NCBI GenBank assembly: GCA_947311265.1
Contig: CAMZKQ010000248.1
Coordinates: forward strand, 1 to 16,829
Direction of reading: 5' to 3'
Origin: an uncultured Chlorobiota bacterium
GTDB taxonomy: Bacteria > Bacteroidota > Bacteroidia > Bacteroidales > JAADGE01
DNA length: 16,829 nt
Notes under the pieces: model-generated
The model's database searches: none
Told to the model about the DNA's origin: nothing
What the model saw: only the letters and a program-made list of their open reading frames with translations
Part shown: positions 7,006 to 14,537 of the stretch, piece by piece
Layout: each line of letters starts with the position of its first letter
How positions within the stretch are numbered: position 1 is the first letter of the stretch
Translations under genes and position numbers: made by a program

Positions 7006-8151
7006 TTAAACCGCATCAATAGCTGCCATAATATCTGCAATAAGGTCTTCGGTTTCCTCAATGCCACAAGAGAAACGCACAAGCCCGTCGTTAAGCCCAA
7101 TTTTAAGCCGTTCGGCTCTGGGTATCGAGGCATGCGTCATGCTTGCAGGGTGGTTTACGAGCGACTCCACGCCGCCAAGGCTTTCTGCCAAAGAAAATAA
7201 TTGGCAAGAAGAAATGAGCTTTTTAGACTCCTCTAAACTTAAATTAAACTCAACAGAAACGATACCACTAAAACCACTCATTTGCTTTTTTGCTACTTCG
7301 TAATTAGGGTGTTTTTTTAGCCCCGGGTAAAATACTTTACTCACCTTTGGGTGAGTATTTAAAAACTCCGCCAAAGCCATTGAGTTTTTTGCATGGCGTT
7401 CCATACGCAAGCCTAATGTTTTTACACCTTTACTAGTTAGCCAAACATCAAAAGGGCTAGGGTTTAAACCTACCGCCATTCTTGTAAGGTCAATTTTTTC
7501 TTTTAATTCTTTTGAATTGGTAACAATTACACCACCAACCGTATCGGAATGCCCACCAATATACTTTGTAGTACTGTGCATAACTACATCAGCACCAAGC
7601 AATAAGGGATTCTGAAAATAAGGCGATGCAAAAGTATTATCTACAATAGAAAGCGTACCATATTTACGAGCCAGTTCGGCAACAGCCGAAATATCCGACA
7701 CTTTAAGTAAGGGGTTAGTTGGTGATTCTATAAGTATCATTTTAGCCGATTTCTCTTTAAGCATCGCCTCTGTGGCGGCTAAATCTTGGGTATCTACGGT
7801 AAAAAATTGAATCCCAAAATTGCTAAAAATACGGGAAAAAAGGCGATAAGTTCCGCCATATAAATCATTTGTAGCAAGTACAGTATCACCTGATTTTAAG
7901 GTAGTTACAAGACCAGTTATTGCACCTAATCCTGATGAAAAAATGGTGGCATACTTACCCTGCTCCAAGGCAGCAAGGGTGGTTTCTAAATTACTAAAGT
8001 TCGGATTACCGGCACGTGTATAGTCGTAGCCTTTTGTTTGTGCTGGTGCTTCCTGTATATAGGTGGAAGTCATGTAGATAGGAGGTATCATTGCCCCTGT
8101 TGTAACATCTGGTTTTTGCCCTTTGTGCACTGCTTTTGTTGTAAATTTCAT
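7006..8151 (-). CDS. Cystathionine gamma-synthase/gamma-lyase-type PLP enzyme
   Basis: This 381-aa cytoplasmic enzyme belongs to the Cys/Met metabolism PLP-dependent family and has full length. Visible sites are YDYTRAGNP (Y44, R46, phosphate contacts from the partner subunit), SSGLGAI near residue 72, DNTF with D171 bonding the PLP ring, and STTKYIGGHSD with Schiff-base K196. SLGGVESLVNHPASMTHAS has E329 at the position typical of cystathionine beta/gamma enzymes. Relatives either join O-succinyl- or O-acetyl-homoserine to cysteine (gamma-synthase, methionine pathway) or split cystathionine (gamma-lyase, reverse transsulfuration). Sequence alone does not decide between these; gamma-synthase is the usual annotation in this phylum. 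It is a single gene, divergent from ileS, with its own candidate -7 element and a terminator after it. Confidence 0.93.
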   Translation of the reverse strand: MKFTTKAVHKGQKPDVTTGAMIPPIYMTSTYIQEAPAQTKGYDYTRAGNPNFSNLETTLAALEQGKYATIFSSGLGAITGLVTTLKSGDTVLATNDLYGGTYRLFSRIFSNFGIQFFTVDTQDLAATEAMLKEKSAKMILIESPTNPLLKVSDISAVAELARKYGTLSIVDNTFASPYFQNPLLLGADVVMHSTTKYIGGHSDTVGGVIVTNSKELKEKIDLTRMAVGLNPSPFDVWLTSKGVKTLGLRMERHAKNSMALAEFLNTHPKVSKVFYPGLKKHPNYEVAKKQMSGFSGIVSVEFNLSLEESKKLISSCQLFSLAESLGGVESLVNHPASMTHASIPRAERLKIGLNDGLVRFSCGIEETEDLIADIMAAIDAV

Positions 8152-8187
8152 TTTATATTAAGTTTAAAATCATTTAAAATATCTAAG

Positions 8188-8195
8188 CAAAAATA
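8188..8195 (-). promoter_or_regulatory. Bacteroidota-type -7 element upstream of the PLP enzyme gene
   Basis: The minus strand reads TATTTTTG then C, a full match to TAnnTTTG, ending 36 bases before the ATG at 8151. No TTG is found 17-23 bases upstream. The same 12-base string, TGTATTTTTGCT, occurs upstream of the TMTC-like gene. Confidence 0.45.
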
Positions 8196-8326
8196 CAGAT
8201 TTAGTATTCATAATAAAAATTTAATTTTTATAGCCCTTCTCTTTTTTATAATTTAATGCCTCTTTTAAGTTGAACCTAGCAATTAACAAATTTTACAATC
8301 AGCCTAAAAAAAATAAAAATTAAAGC

Positions 8327-8334
8327 TATCTTTG
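8327..8334 (+). promoter_or_regulatory. Bacteroidota-type -7 element of the ileS operon
   Basis: TATCTTTG, followed by CA, matches the TAnnTTTG consensus exactly and ends 26 bases before the ileS ATG. This is a reasonable place for the promoter of the ileS-DksA-like-lspA operon. The -33 TTG is not at the expected distance; that stretch is A-rich instead. Confidence 0.55.
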
Positions 8335-8360
8335 CACAATTTTTAAAACATTTAGATACC

Positions 8361-11300
8361 ATGGTAAAAAAATTCCCAGAACATAAAAATTTTAACCTTT
8401 CAGACATCAACAAAGAAATTCTGGAGCATTGGAAAAAAAATGACACCTTCGCCAAAAGCCTTTCTACAAGAGCAGGGAAACCCGAATTTATTTTTTACGA
8501 AGGACCACCCTCTGCCAATGGCTTACCCGGTATCCACCACGTCCTTTCTCGTACCCTAAAAGATACCTTTTGCCGCTACAAAACCCTGCAAGGCTTTAAA
8601 GTAGAACGCAAAGCTGGCTGGGATACTCATGGCTTGCCCATAGAACTTGCCACCGAAAAAAAACTGGGTATTACCAAGCAAGACATCGGCAAAACCATTT
8701 CCGTAGCCAAATACAATGCCACTTGCCGTGAAGAGGTACTAAAATATACTGACATCTGGGAAGACGTTACCGCAAAAATTGGCTACTGGGTGGATATGAA
8801 ACACCCATACATTACCTACGAAAACAAGTATATCGAAACCGTTTGGTACTTACTCAAAAAGTTTTACGAAAAAGGCTTACTCTATAAAGGCTACACCATT
8901 CAACCCTTTTCACCAGCAGCAGGCACAGGCTTGAGTTCCCATGAACTCAACCAACCCGGTGCTTATCAGGACGTTAAGGACGTTACAGCCATAGCACAAT
9001 TCAAGGCCATTAAAGACCAAAAATCAGAACACATATTTAAAGGCACAACTACCGATGTCTTTTTCTTAGCATGGACGACCACCCCGTGGACACTACTTTC
9101 TAACACCGCACTTGCGGTAGGCAAAAAAATCACATACGTTAAAATCAAAACCTTCAACCCCTTTACAGGGATAAGCATACAGGTTATAATGGCAGAAGCC
9201 CTTGCCCCTACCCTATTTCCAGAAAAAAATGCAGACTTAAAATTTGAAGACTATAATAAAGGCGATAAAAATATACCTTTTGAAATTACAGATCGCTTTT
9301 TAGGGTCAGATTTGGAAGGCCTAAATTACGAGCAACTTCTGCCCTACGCACAGCCCGAAGATGGCGATGCTTTCCGAGTTATTTCAGGAAGTTTCGTTAC
9401 CACTTCCGACGGCACAGGCATCGTGCATATTGCCCCAAGTTTTGGGGCAGACGATGCACTAGTTGCCAAACAAAACGGTATAGGCTCGCTAACACTCGTG
9501 GATAGGCAAGGCAAATTTACAGCACAAACAGGCGAATTTGCTGGGCGATACGTTAAAAATGCCTTTGACGATACCCTTACAGAAAAAGACAAAAGCGTTG
9601 ATGTAGATATAGTTGTGAAACTAAAATTGAGCAACCGCCTTTTCAAATCGGCAAAATACGAACACTCCTACCCGCACTGCTGGCGAACCGATAAGCCCAT
9701 TTTATATTACCCGCTCGACTCTTGGTTCATTCGCTCTACGGCAATGAAAGCCAGAATGATGGAACTCAACACAACCATTAACTGGAAACCCAAATCCACA
9801 GGCGAAGGGCGTTTCGGCAAATGGCTCGAAAACCTGATTGACTGGAACTTATCCCGCTCTCGCTACTGGGGTACACCGCTACCAATTTGGCGAACCGAAG
9901 ATGCAGAAGAAGAAATTTGCATCGGCTCGATGGAAGAGCTAAAAGCAGAAATTGATAAAGCCGTAAAAGCCGGCTTTATGGGAGAAAATCCCTTAGCAAA
10001 TTTTGTTGTAGGTAATTTTTCAAAAGAAAATTACGAACAATTCGACCTACACCGCCCATTTGTGGACGACATTTTCCTAGTTTCGCCAAAAGGCAAAAAA
10101 ATGACTCGAGAAACCGACCTTATCGACGTATGGTTCGATTCCGGTGCTGTACCATATGCCCAACTTCACTACCCGTTTGAAAACAAAGAAATTTTTGAGC
10201 AAAAATTCCCTGCCGATTTTATCGCCGAAGGCGTTGACCAAACTCGGGGCTGGTTCTTTACCATGCACGCCATAGGTACAATGATTTTTGATTCGGTGGC
10301 TTATAAAAACATAATATCAACAGGGCTTTTACAAGATAAATTCGGGCAAAAAATGTCTAAACGATTAGGCAATAGTATAGACCCTTTTGAGGCGATTGAG
10401 AAATATGGCTCTGACCCTATCCGTTGGTATATGCTCACTAATGCACAGCCTTGGGACAACCTAAAATTTGACCTCAATGGGGTGGACGAGGTGCGACGCA
10501 AATTTTTTGGGACACTTTATAATACCTATTCCTTCTTTTCGCTTTATGCGAATCTGGACGAATTTAGTTACCCCAAGCAAGCCATCTCCCTTGCCCAACG
10601 ACCAGAAATCGACCGTTGGGTTATTTCACAACTCAATTCATTAATCAAAAATGTAAAGCATCATTTTGAAAATTACGAACCCACACAAGCCGGTCGGCTT
10701 ATTCAAGAGTTTGTGGGCGACAATTTGAGCAATTGGTACGTTTGGCTAAACCGCAAACGCTTTTGGGGCAAGGAAGATAACTCGAGCAAAATGGCTGCCT
10801 ACCAAACCCTCTACGAGTGTTTAGAAACGGTTGCTATACTGATGTCGCCCATTGCTCCGTTTTATGCCGATAAATTATTTATGGCACTTAACACAACCAC
10901 CCAACGACACTCTGCCGAGTCGGTACACTTGGCTAATTTCCCTGATTTTAACGACAATGAAATTGATACCGATTTGGAAAAACGCATGAGTGCAGCACAG
11001 CAAATTTCGTCGATGGTTTTGGGCTTACGCCGAAAGGTAAAAATAAAAGTTCGCCAGCCGCTTTCTAAAATCATGATACCGGTACTCAATGCCAAAACTC
11101 AAGATGATATTTCGGCAGTAAAAGATATTATTTTGAGCGAAATTAACGTTAAAGAAATTGAGTTTCTGAAGGATTCCTCCGGAATTTTTAAAAAGACGAT
11201 AAAACCAAATTTTAAAATTCTTGGCAAAAAATACGGCAAGCAAATGAAAGCCATTTCAAAAGCATTTGCAATGCTTACTGTTGATGATATTCAAAAATAC

Positions 11301-11717
11301 GAAACCGAGCAAAAGTTTAACTTGCATTTAGGCAGTACCACTTTAACGCTTTCGCTGGAAGAGTCCGAAATTAGCACTGAAGATTTGCCGGGTATTGTAG
11401 GCACAAGCAACGCTAATTTTACGGTGGCTTTGGATACCGAAATATCTAAAACTTTAAAAGATGAAGGCATTGCCAGAGAAATTATAAATAAAGTACAGAA
11501 CTTACGGAAAGATAGCGGTTTAGAAGTTTCAGATAAAGTGATACTTGAAATAGAAAAATCAGCCTATATTGCTGACGCTATAGCCACTCATAGCGACTAT
11601 ATTGCTTCGCAAGTTTTGGCCAATAAAGTATGCCTTACTGCTACTGTTTCTGGCACTACCACAGCCATTGAATTTGATAAAGAGAATATTCTAAAAGTAG
11701 GAATATCTAAACTTTGA
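8361..11717 (+). CDS. ileS: Isoleucyl-tRNA synthetase
   Basis: IleS charges tRNA-Ile in the cytoplasm and edits mischarged valine. The 1118-aa protein has the full class I layout. The ATP-binding HIGH region lies in EGPPSANGLPGIHH, where the tetrapeptide reads GIHH (residues 57-60). AGWDTHGLPIEL follows, then the CP1 editing domain with TTTPWTLLSNTAL, then NWNLSRSRYWGTPLPIW. WFDSGAVPYAQLHYP comes next, then DQTRGWFFTMHAIG, and the KMSKS loop is KMSKRLGN (664-668). An anticodon-binding region fills the C-terminal third, with a long tail as in the eukaryote-like IleS type found in Bacteroidota. That type is often linked to reduced mupirocin sensitivity, which is only an inference here. It is the first gene of an operon with the DksA-like gene and lspA. 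The ATG agrees with the start of family homology. Confidence 0.98.
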   Translation: MVKKFPEHKNFNLSDINKEILEHWKKNDTFAKSLSTRAGKPEFIFYEGPPSANGLPGIHHVLSRTLKDTFCRYKTLQGFKVERKAGWDTHGLPIELATEKKLGITKQDIGKTISVAKYNATCREEVLKYTDIWEDVTAKIGYWVDMKHPYITYENKYIETVWYLLKKFYEKGLLYKGYTIQPFSPAAGTGLSSHELNQPGAYQDVKDVTAIAQFKAIKDQKSEHIFKGTTTDVFFLAWTTTPWTLLSNTALAVGKKITYVKIKTFNPFTGISIQVIMAEALAPTLFPEKNADLKFEDYNKGDKNIPFEITDRFLGSDLEGLNYEQLLPYAQPEDGDAFRVISGSFVTTSDGTGIVHIAPSFGADDALVAKQNGIGSLTLVDRQGKFTAQTGEFAGRYVKNAFDDTLTEKDKSVDVDIVVKLKLSNRLFKSAKYEHSYPHCWRTDKPILYYPLDSWFIRSTAMKARMMELNTTINWKPKSTGEGRFGKWLENLIDWNLSRSRYWGTPLPIWRTEDAEEEICIGSMEELKAEIDKAVKAGFMGENPLANFVVGNFSKENYEQFDLHRPFVDDIFLVSPKGKKMTRETDLIDVWFDSGAVPYAQLHYPFENKEIFEQKFPADFIAEGVDQTRGWFFTMHAIGTMIFDSVAYKNIISTGLLQDKFGQKMSKRLGNSIDPFEAIEKYGSDPIRWYMLTNAQPWDNLKFDLNGVDEVRRKFFGTLYNTYSFFSLYANLDEFSYPKQAISLAQRPEIDRWVISQLNSLIKNVKHHFENYEPTQAGRLIQEFVGDNLSNWYVWLNRKRFWGKEDNSSKMAAYQTLYECLETVAILMSPIAPFYADKLFMALNTTTQRHSAESVHLANFPDFNDNEIDTDLEKRMSAAQQISSMVLGLRRKVKIKVRQPLSKIMIPVLNAKTQDDISAVKDIILSEINVKEIEFLKDSSGIFKKTIKPNFKILGKKYGKQMKAISKAFAMLTVDDIQKYETEQKFNLHLGSTTLTLSLEESEISTEDLPGIVGTSNANFTVALDTEISKTLKDEGIAREIINKVQNLRKDSGLEVSDKVILEIEKSAYIADAIATHSDYIASQVLANKVCLTATVSGTTTAIEFDKENILKVGISKL

Positions 11718-11758
11718 TAGAAAACGACAGCACTTCACTAAAATTAAAATACAAAACC

Positions 11759-12133
11759 ATGGAAAACATTGTACGCTATTCGGACGAGGATTTAAAAGAG
11801 TTTAAAAAGTTAATTGAAGCCAAACTAAAGGCGGCAAAAGAAGACTACAAATTGCTCTGCAATACGGTAATGCACGGCAATGAAAATGGGACTTCGGATA
11901 CCTCGCCAACTTTCAAAGTGCTTGAAGAAGGTGCCAGTGCACTCTCCCGGGCAGAAGCTGGTCGGCTTGCCATGCGGCAACAAAAATTTATTCAACATTT
12001 GCAATATGCACTCATTCGTATCGAGAACAAAACCTATGGCGTATGCCGAGATACTGGCAAATTAATTTCAAAAGCAAGGCTCAAAGCCGTACCACATGCC
12101 ACTTTGTGCATAGACTCTAAACTCAACCAATAA
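11759..12133 (+). CDS. TraR/DksA-family protein with degenerate zinc finger
   Basis: This 124-aa protein resembles the TraR/DksA family, which binds the RNA polymerase secondary channel. A charged helical region (residues 7-90, including DLKEFKKLIEAKLKAAKEDY) leads into a zinc-finger-like end with KTYGVCRDTGKLI and RLKAVPHATLCIDSK. In E. coli DksA that end holds C-x2-C and C-x2-C. Here only C96 and C117 remain, and the partner positions are T99 and S120, so zinc binding is doubtful. The DxxDxA tip motif of DksA is not seen. The start chosen is the ATG at 11759, where family similarity begins. A longer TTG-started frame from 11714 overlaps the ileS stop and adds 15 unconserved residues. The gene lies between ileS and lspA on the same strand, a common Bacteroidota arrangement. 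Confidence 0.88.
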   Translation: MENIVRYSDEDLKEFKKLIEAKLKAAKEDYKLLCNTVMHGNENGTSDTSPTFKVLEEGASALSRAEAGRLAMRQQKFIQHLQYALIRIENKTYGVCRDTGKLISKARLKAVPHATLCIDSKLNQ

Positions 12134-12155
12134 ACCAATCACACAAACTCTAAAA

Positions 12156-12755
12156 ATGCAACGTTTCTACAAAGCCCTTGGCTTTACTTTTATACTCTTA
12201 GTTATCGACCAAGTGATTAAAATTTGGGTAAAGACCCACATGACCATTGGGCAAGAAATCCCGCTAATAGACAATTGGTTTATTATACAATTTGTAGAAA
12301 ATCCTGGCATGGCCTTTGGTTTAGAGCTTGGTGGCAACTGGGGCAAATTAGCCCTAAGTACATTTCGCCTTATTGCTATTGGCGGGATTCTTTGGTACTT
12401 ATATAAGCTAGCCAAAGAGAGTGCTGATGGTATGGTTATGTTTTGTATTTCGCTAATACTGGCTGGTGCCACAGGCAATATGATTGATAGTGCATTTTAT
12501 GGTATAATTTTTAACAGTAGTATGCACCAAGTGGCCGAATTTATGCCCCAAAGCGGTACTTACGGTACGTTTATGCACGGTAAAGTGGTTGATATGTTTG
12601 CTTTTCCTGATGTTTTACGAGATAACTTTTCGCTGTTCCGCCCTATCTATAATTTTGCCGATGCTTGTATTACGGTTGCCGTAGTTTTTGTCCTTTTCAA
12701 CTGGAAAAAATTTGTAAAAGAAGAGAAAAAAGCCCCCTCTAGTGAAACCGTCTAA
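12156..12755 (+). CDS. lspA: Lipoprotein signal peptidase (signal peptidase II)
   Basis: LspA is the inner-membrane aspartic protease that cuts the signal peptide from prolipoproteins before the lipid-modified cysteine. The 199-aa protein has four hydrophobic segments and the family motifs DQVIKIWVK, QFVENPGMAFG, GATGNMID (catalytic D111), KVVDMFAFP, and NFADACI (catalytic D169). The two catalytic Asp residues are 58 apart, against 27 in E. coli LspA (D114 and D141). The extra residues (about 112-165) form an enlarged external loop, and the whole protein is longer than the usual 160 or so residues. It is the last gene of the ileS operon, 22 bp after the DksA-like gene, and converges on the kinase gene 35 bp away. 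No convincing terminator was found between them. Confidence 0.96.
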   Translation: MQRFYKALGFTFILLVIDQVIKIWVKTHMTIGQEIPLIDNWFIIQFVENPGMAFGLELGGNWGKLALSTFRLIAIGGILWYLYKLAKESADGMVMFCISLILAGATGNMIDSAFYGIIFNSSMHQVAEFMPQSGTYGTFMHGKVVDMFAFPDVLRDNFSLFRPIYNFADACITVAVVFVLFNWKKFVKEEKKAPSSETV

Positions 12756-12790
12756 TCGCCCCCAATTTTAAAGCTAAAACTAGATGCTTT

Positions 12791-14527
12791 CTACTGCACA
12801 ACTTCCGTTTGTGGGTAAGTTTCTAACATTTTTTCCTCTACATTATAAATATACAATATAATCTTTTTGCTGTCTTGTTTTAAAAGTAAAATGGCATTTT
12901 CCTGCAAATATTCATACTTTTTTACTTTATATTTTTCGCCATTCCTTTTTTCTTTTTCAATCATATTCCCTAAAAACCACCGCCCTCCGGCTTTTCCTTT
13001 TTGTATGATTTTTATTTTTGAGGGCTCTCCTGGCTCTACCGCAATTACATCTTGTACATTATCAAAGAAAATTAATAACCTGTTATTGTTTTTATTATTT
13101 TCAGAAATAATACAACAAAAATCGTTGGCATTATTGTTATTTAACTCGCCATTAACAACGCTATTGTATTCAAAATCTTTATTCTTCTCGGCAGAAAGTG
13201 TCCATTTTGCATAATTTTTCTCAAGCATATTATTGTCCGAAAAGTAGCGGCGTAAAGCTAATTTATATTTCACAGGCACTACCTCCCTTGCAGTAGAGTT
13301 AGCCAAGATTGAATTAATTTGCTTATAAATATGCGTATTGGCTGTAAATTTTACTGGAATATACCCAACATATCCCCTAAGGCTCTGTATTTTCAGCCAT
13401 TCTTTTTCACTCTCATTGCCGGCCTTAATTACCTTTACCGTTTCACCATAATTTAAAGACTCAATCACCTTTGAATCATAGGAGTTAGAGGTATATAAGG
13501 CTTGGTTATTCTCTATGATGTGTCGAACATTTTTCTTCGAGATAAAGAAAATTCCAAAGCCAATAATTGTAAGGAAACTTACTGCGGTAAGAATCATAAT
13601 TAAATTTTGCCAAAATATTTTAGTAAATATTTTCCCTTTTATATCTACATCTGCGGCTTCAATGATTCGTGTTTTTAAGGATAGGTTTTCTGTTTTAACT
13701 GGTTTTTCTTGTGTACTCATAAGTGCCATAGAAAATTCTTCGCAAGACTGAAAGCGTGCCATCGGTTTTTTTTGGGTCGCTCGGGCAATTATTTCCTCCA
13801 TCCTGTCGGATACCCCTTTATAAAAAGACTGTGCTGATGGCAGAGGTTCTTTTACAATTTTATTATAAATATCGTATTCAGCCTCATCTTTATCGTAAGG
13901 GTACTGTCCTGTAAGCATCTGAAAAAAAGTAACACCTAGTGAGTAAATATCCGACCGTCTATCGAGTACTTGCCCCTTAACTTGCTGGGGACTCATGTAA
14001 AAAGTGGTGCCCACCTTTGTTCCACTTTTTGTGTTTAGGTGTCCACTTGTAGTCAAATTCTTTGCAATGCCAAAGTCGATTAACTTAATCTCGCTATCTG
14101 GTGTTATGATAAAATTAGATGGTTTTATGTCCCTATGGATAATATCTTTGCTATGGATATGTGCTAAGGCTGAAAGCATTTTTAGCATTAATTTTACCGC
14201 CCGAGTTTCAGGGATTGGCCCCGAGACTAAGTCGATATAATTTTCGAGGGTTTCTCCTTTTATAAACTCTGTTATAATAAAAGAGCCATGCTTATTTTCT
14301 ACATAATCGTATATTGCGAGGATATTTGGGTGGCTTACTGTGGAGAGCAGTTTTGCCTCTTCATGGAAACGGGCTTTTATTAATGCGTTGTTTTCTAAAG
14401 CAGGGTTCAGCATTTTCAGGGCTGCTTTTCGCCCTAGTTTTTTATGCACACCAAGGTACACGATAGACATTCCGCCTTCGTCAATCAACTCATCAATTTC
14501 GTAGCCTTTTACGGTTTCGCCTACCAT
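12791..14527 (-). CDS. Transmembrane eukaryotic-like Ser/Thr protein kinase with extracytoplasmic SH3 domain
   Basis: This 578-aa protein is a PknB/Hanks-type kinase. The cytoplasmic catalytic domain (about 8-270) has the Gly loop DEGGMSIVYLG, ATP lysine K38, alpha-C E57, and HRDIKPSN (H131-N138, catalytic D133). It also has DFGIA (D151) and an activation segment ending in GTTFYMSPQQ, so it should be active. One membrane helix spans about 309-330. Outside it lies a bacterial SH3-like domain (about 343-396; LYTSNSYDSKVIESL, then WLKIQSLRGYVGYIPV). A C-terminal region (about 400-578) follows with Asn-rich GELNNNNANDF, which may be a decayed Asp/Asn-rich repeat or binding loop; I do not recognise it. 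The start is 10 bp after the phosphatase stop, so the kinase, PP2C and FHA genes form one operon. The SH3 domain suggests sensing of peptidoglycan or a peptide ligand. Confidence 0.93.
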   Translation of the reverse strand: MVGETVKGYEIDELIDEGGMSIVYLGVHKKLGRKAALKMLNPALENNALIKARFHEEAKLLSTVSHPNILAIYDYVENKHGSFIITEFIKGETLENYIDLVSGPIPETRAVKLMLKMLSALAHIHSKDIIHRDIKPSNFIITPDSEIKLIDFGIAKNLTTSGHLNTKSGTKVGTTFYMSPQQVKGQVLDRRSDIYSLGVTFFQMLTGQYPYDKDEAEYDIYNKIVKEPLPSAQSFYKGVSDRMEEIIARATQKKPMARFQSCEEFSMALMSTQEKPVKTENLSLKTRIIEAADVDIKGKIFTKIFWQNLIMILTAVSFLTIIGFGIFFISKKNVRHIIENNQALYTSNSYDSKVIESLNYGETVKVIKAGNESEKEWLKIQSLRGYVGYIPVKFTANTHIYKQINSILANSTAREVVPVKYKLALRRYFSDNNMLEKNYAKWTLSAEKNKDFEYNSVVNGELNNNNANDFCCIISENNKNNNRLLIFFDNVQDVIAVEPGEPSKIKIIQKGKAGGRWFLGNMIEKEKRNGEKYKVKKYEYLQENAILLLKQDSKKIILYIYNVEEKMLETYPQTEVVQ

Positions 14528-14537
14528 TTTAATTCGA

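Noticed and set aside
8152..8360. Possible SAM riboswitch or T-box in the gap between the PLP enzyme gene and ileS
   Set aside because: The gap is AT-rich with no visible paired-helix layout or T-box sequence. Only -7 elements could be supported, and T-boxes are not expected in this phylum.
9344..9646. Antisense open frame of about 100 codons inside ileS, one of several such frames in the window
   Set aside because: It runs opposite a well-conserved gene, shows no recognisable domain, and has the Ser/Leu-rich composition typical of a shadow frame.
11714..11758. TTG start that would lengthen the DksA-like protein by 15 residues and overlap the ileS stop
   Set aside because: Family similarity begins at the ATG at 11759 and the extra residues look unconserved.
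12756..12790. Hairpin between lspA and the kinase gene (TTTTA/TAAAA or AAAGC/GCTTT arms)
   Set aside because: The arms are only five base pairs and mostly A-T, and no T-run follows, so a terminator cannot be supported.
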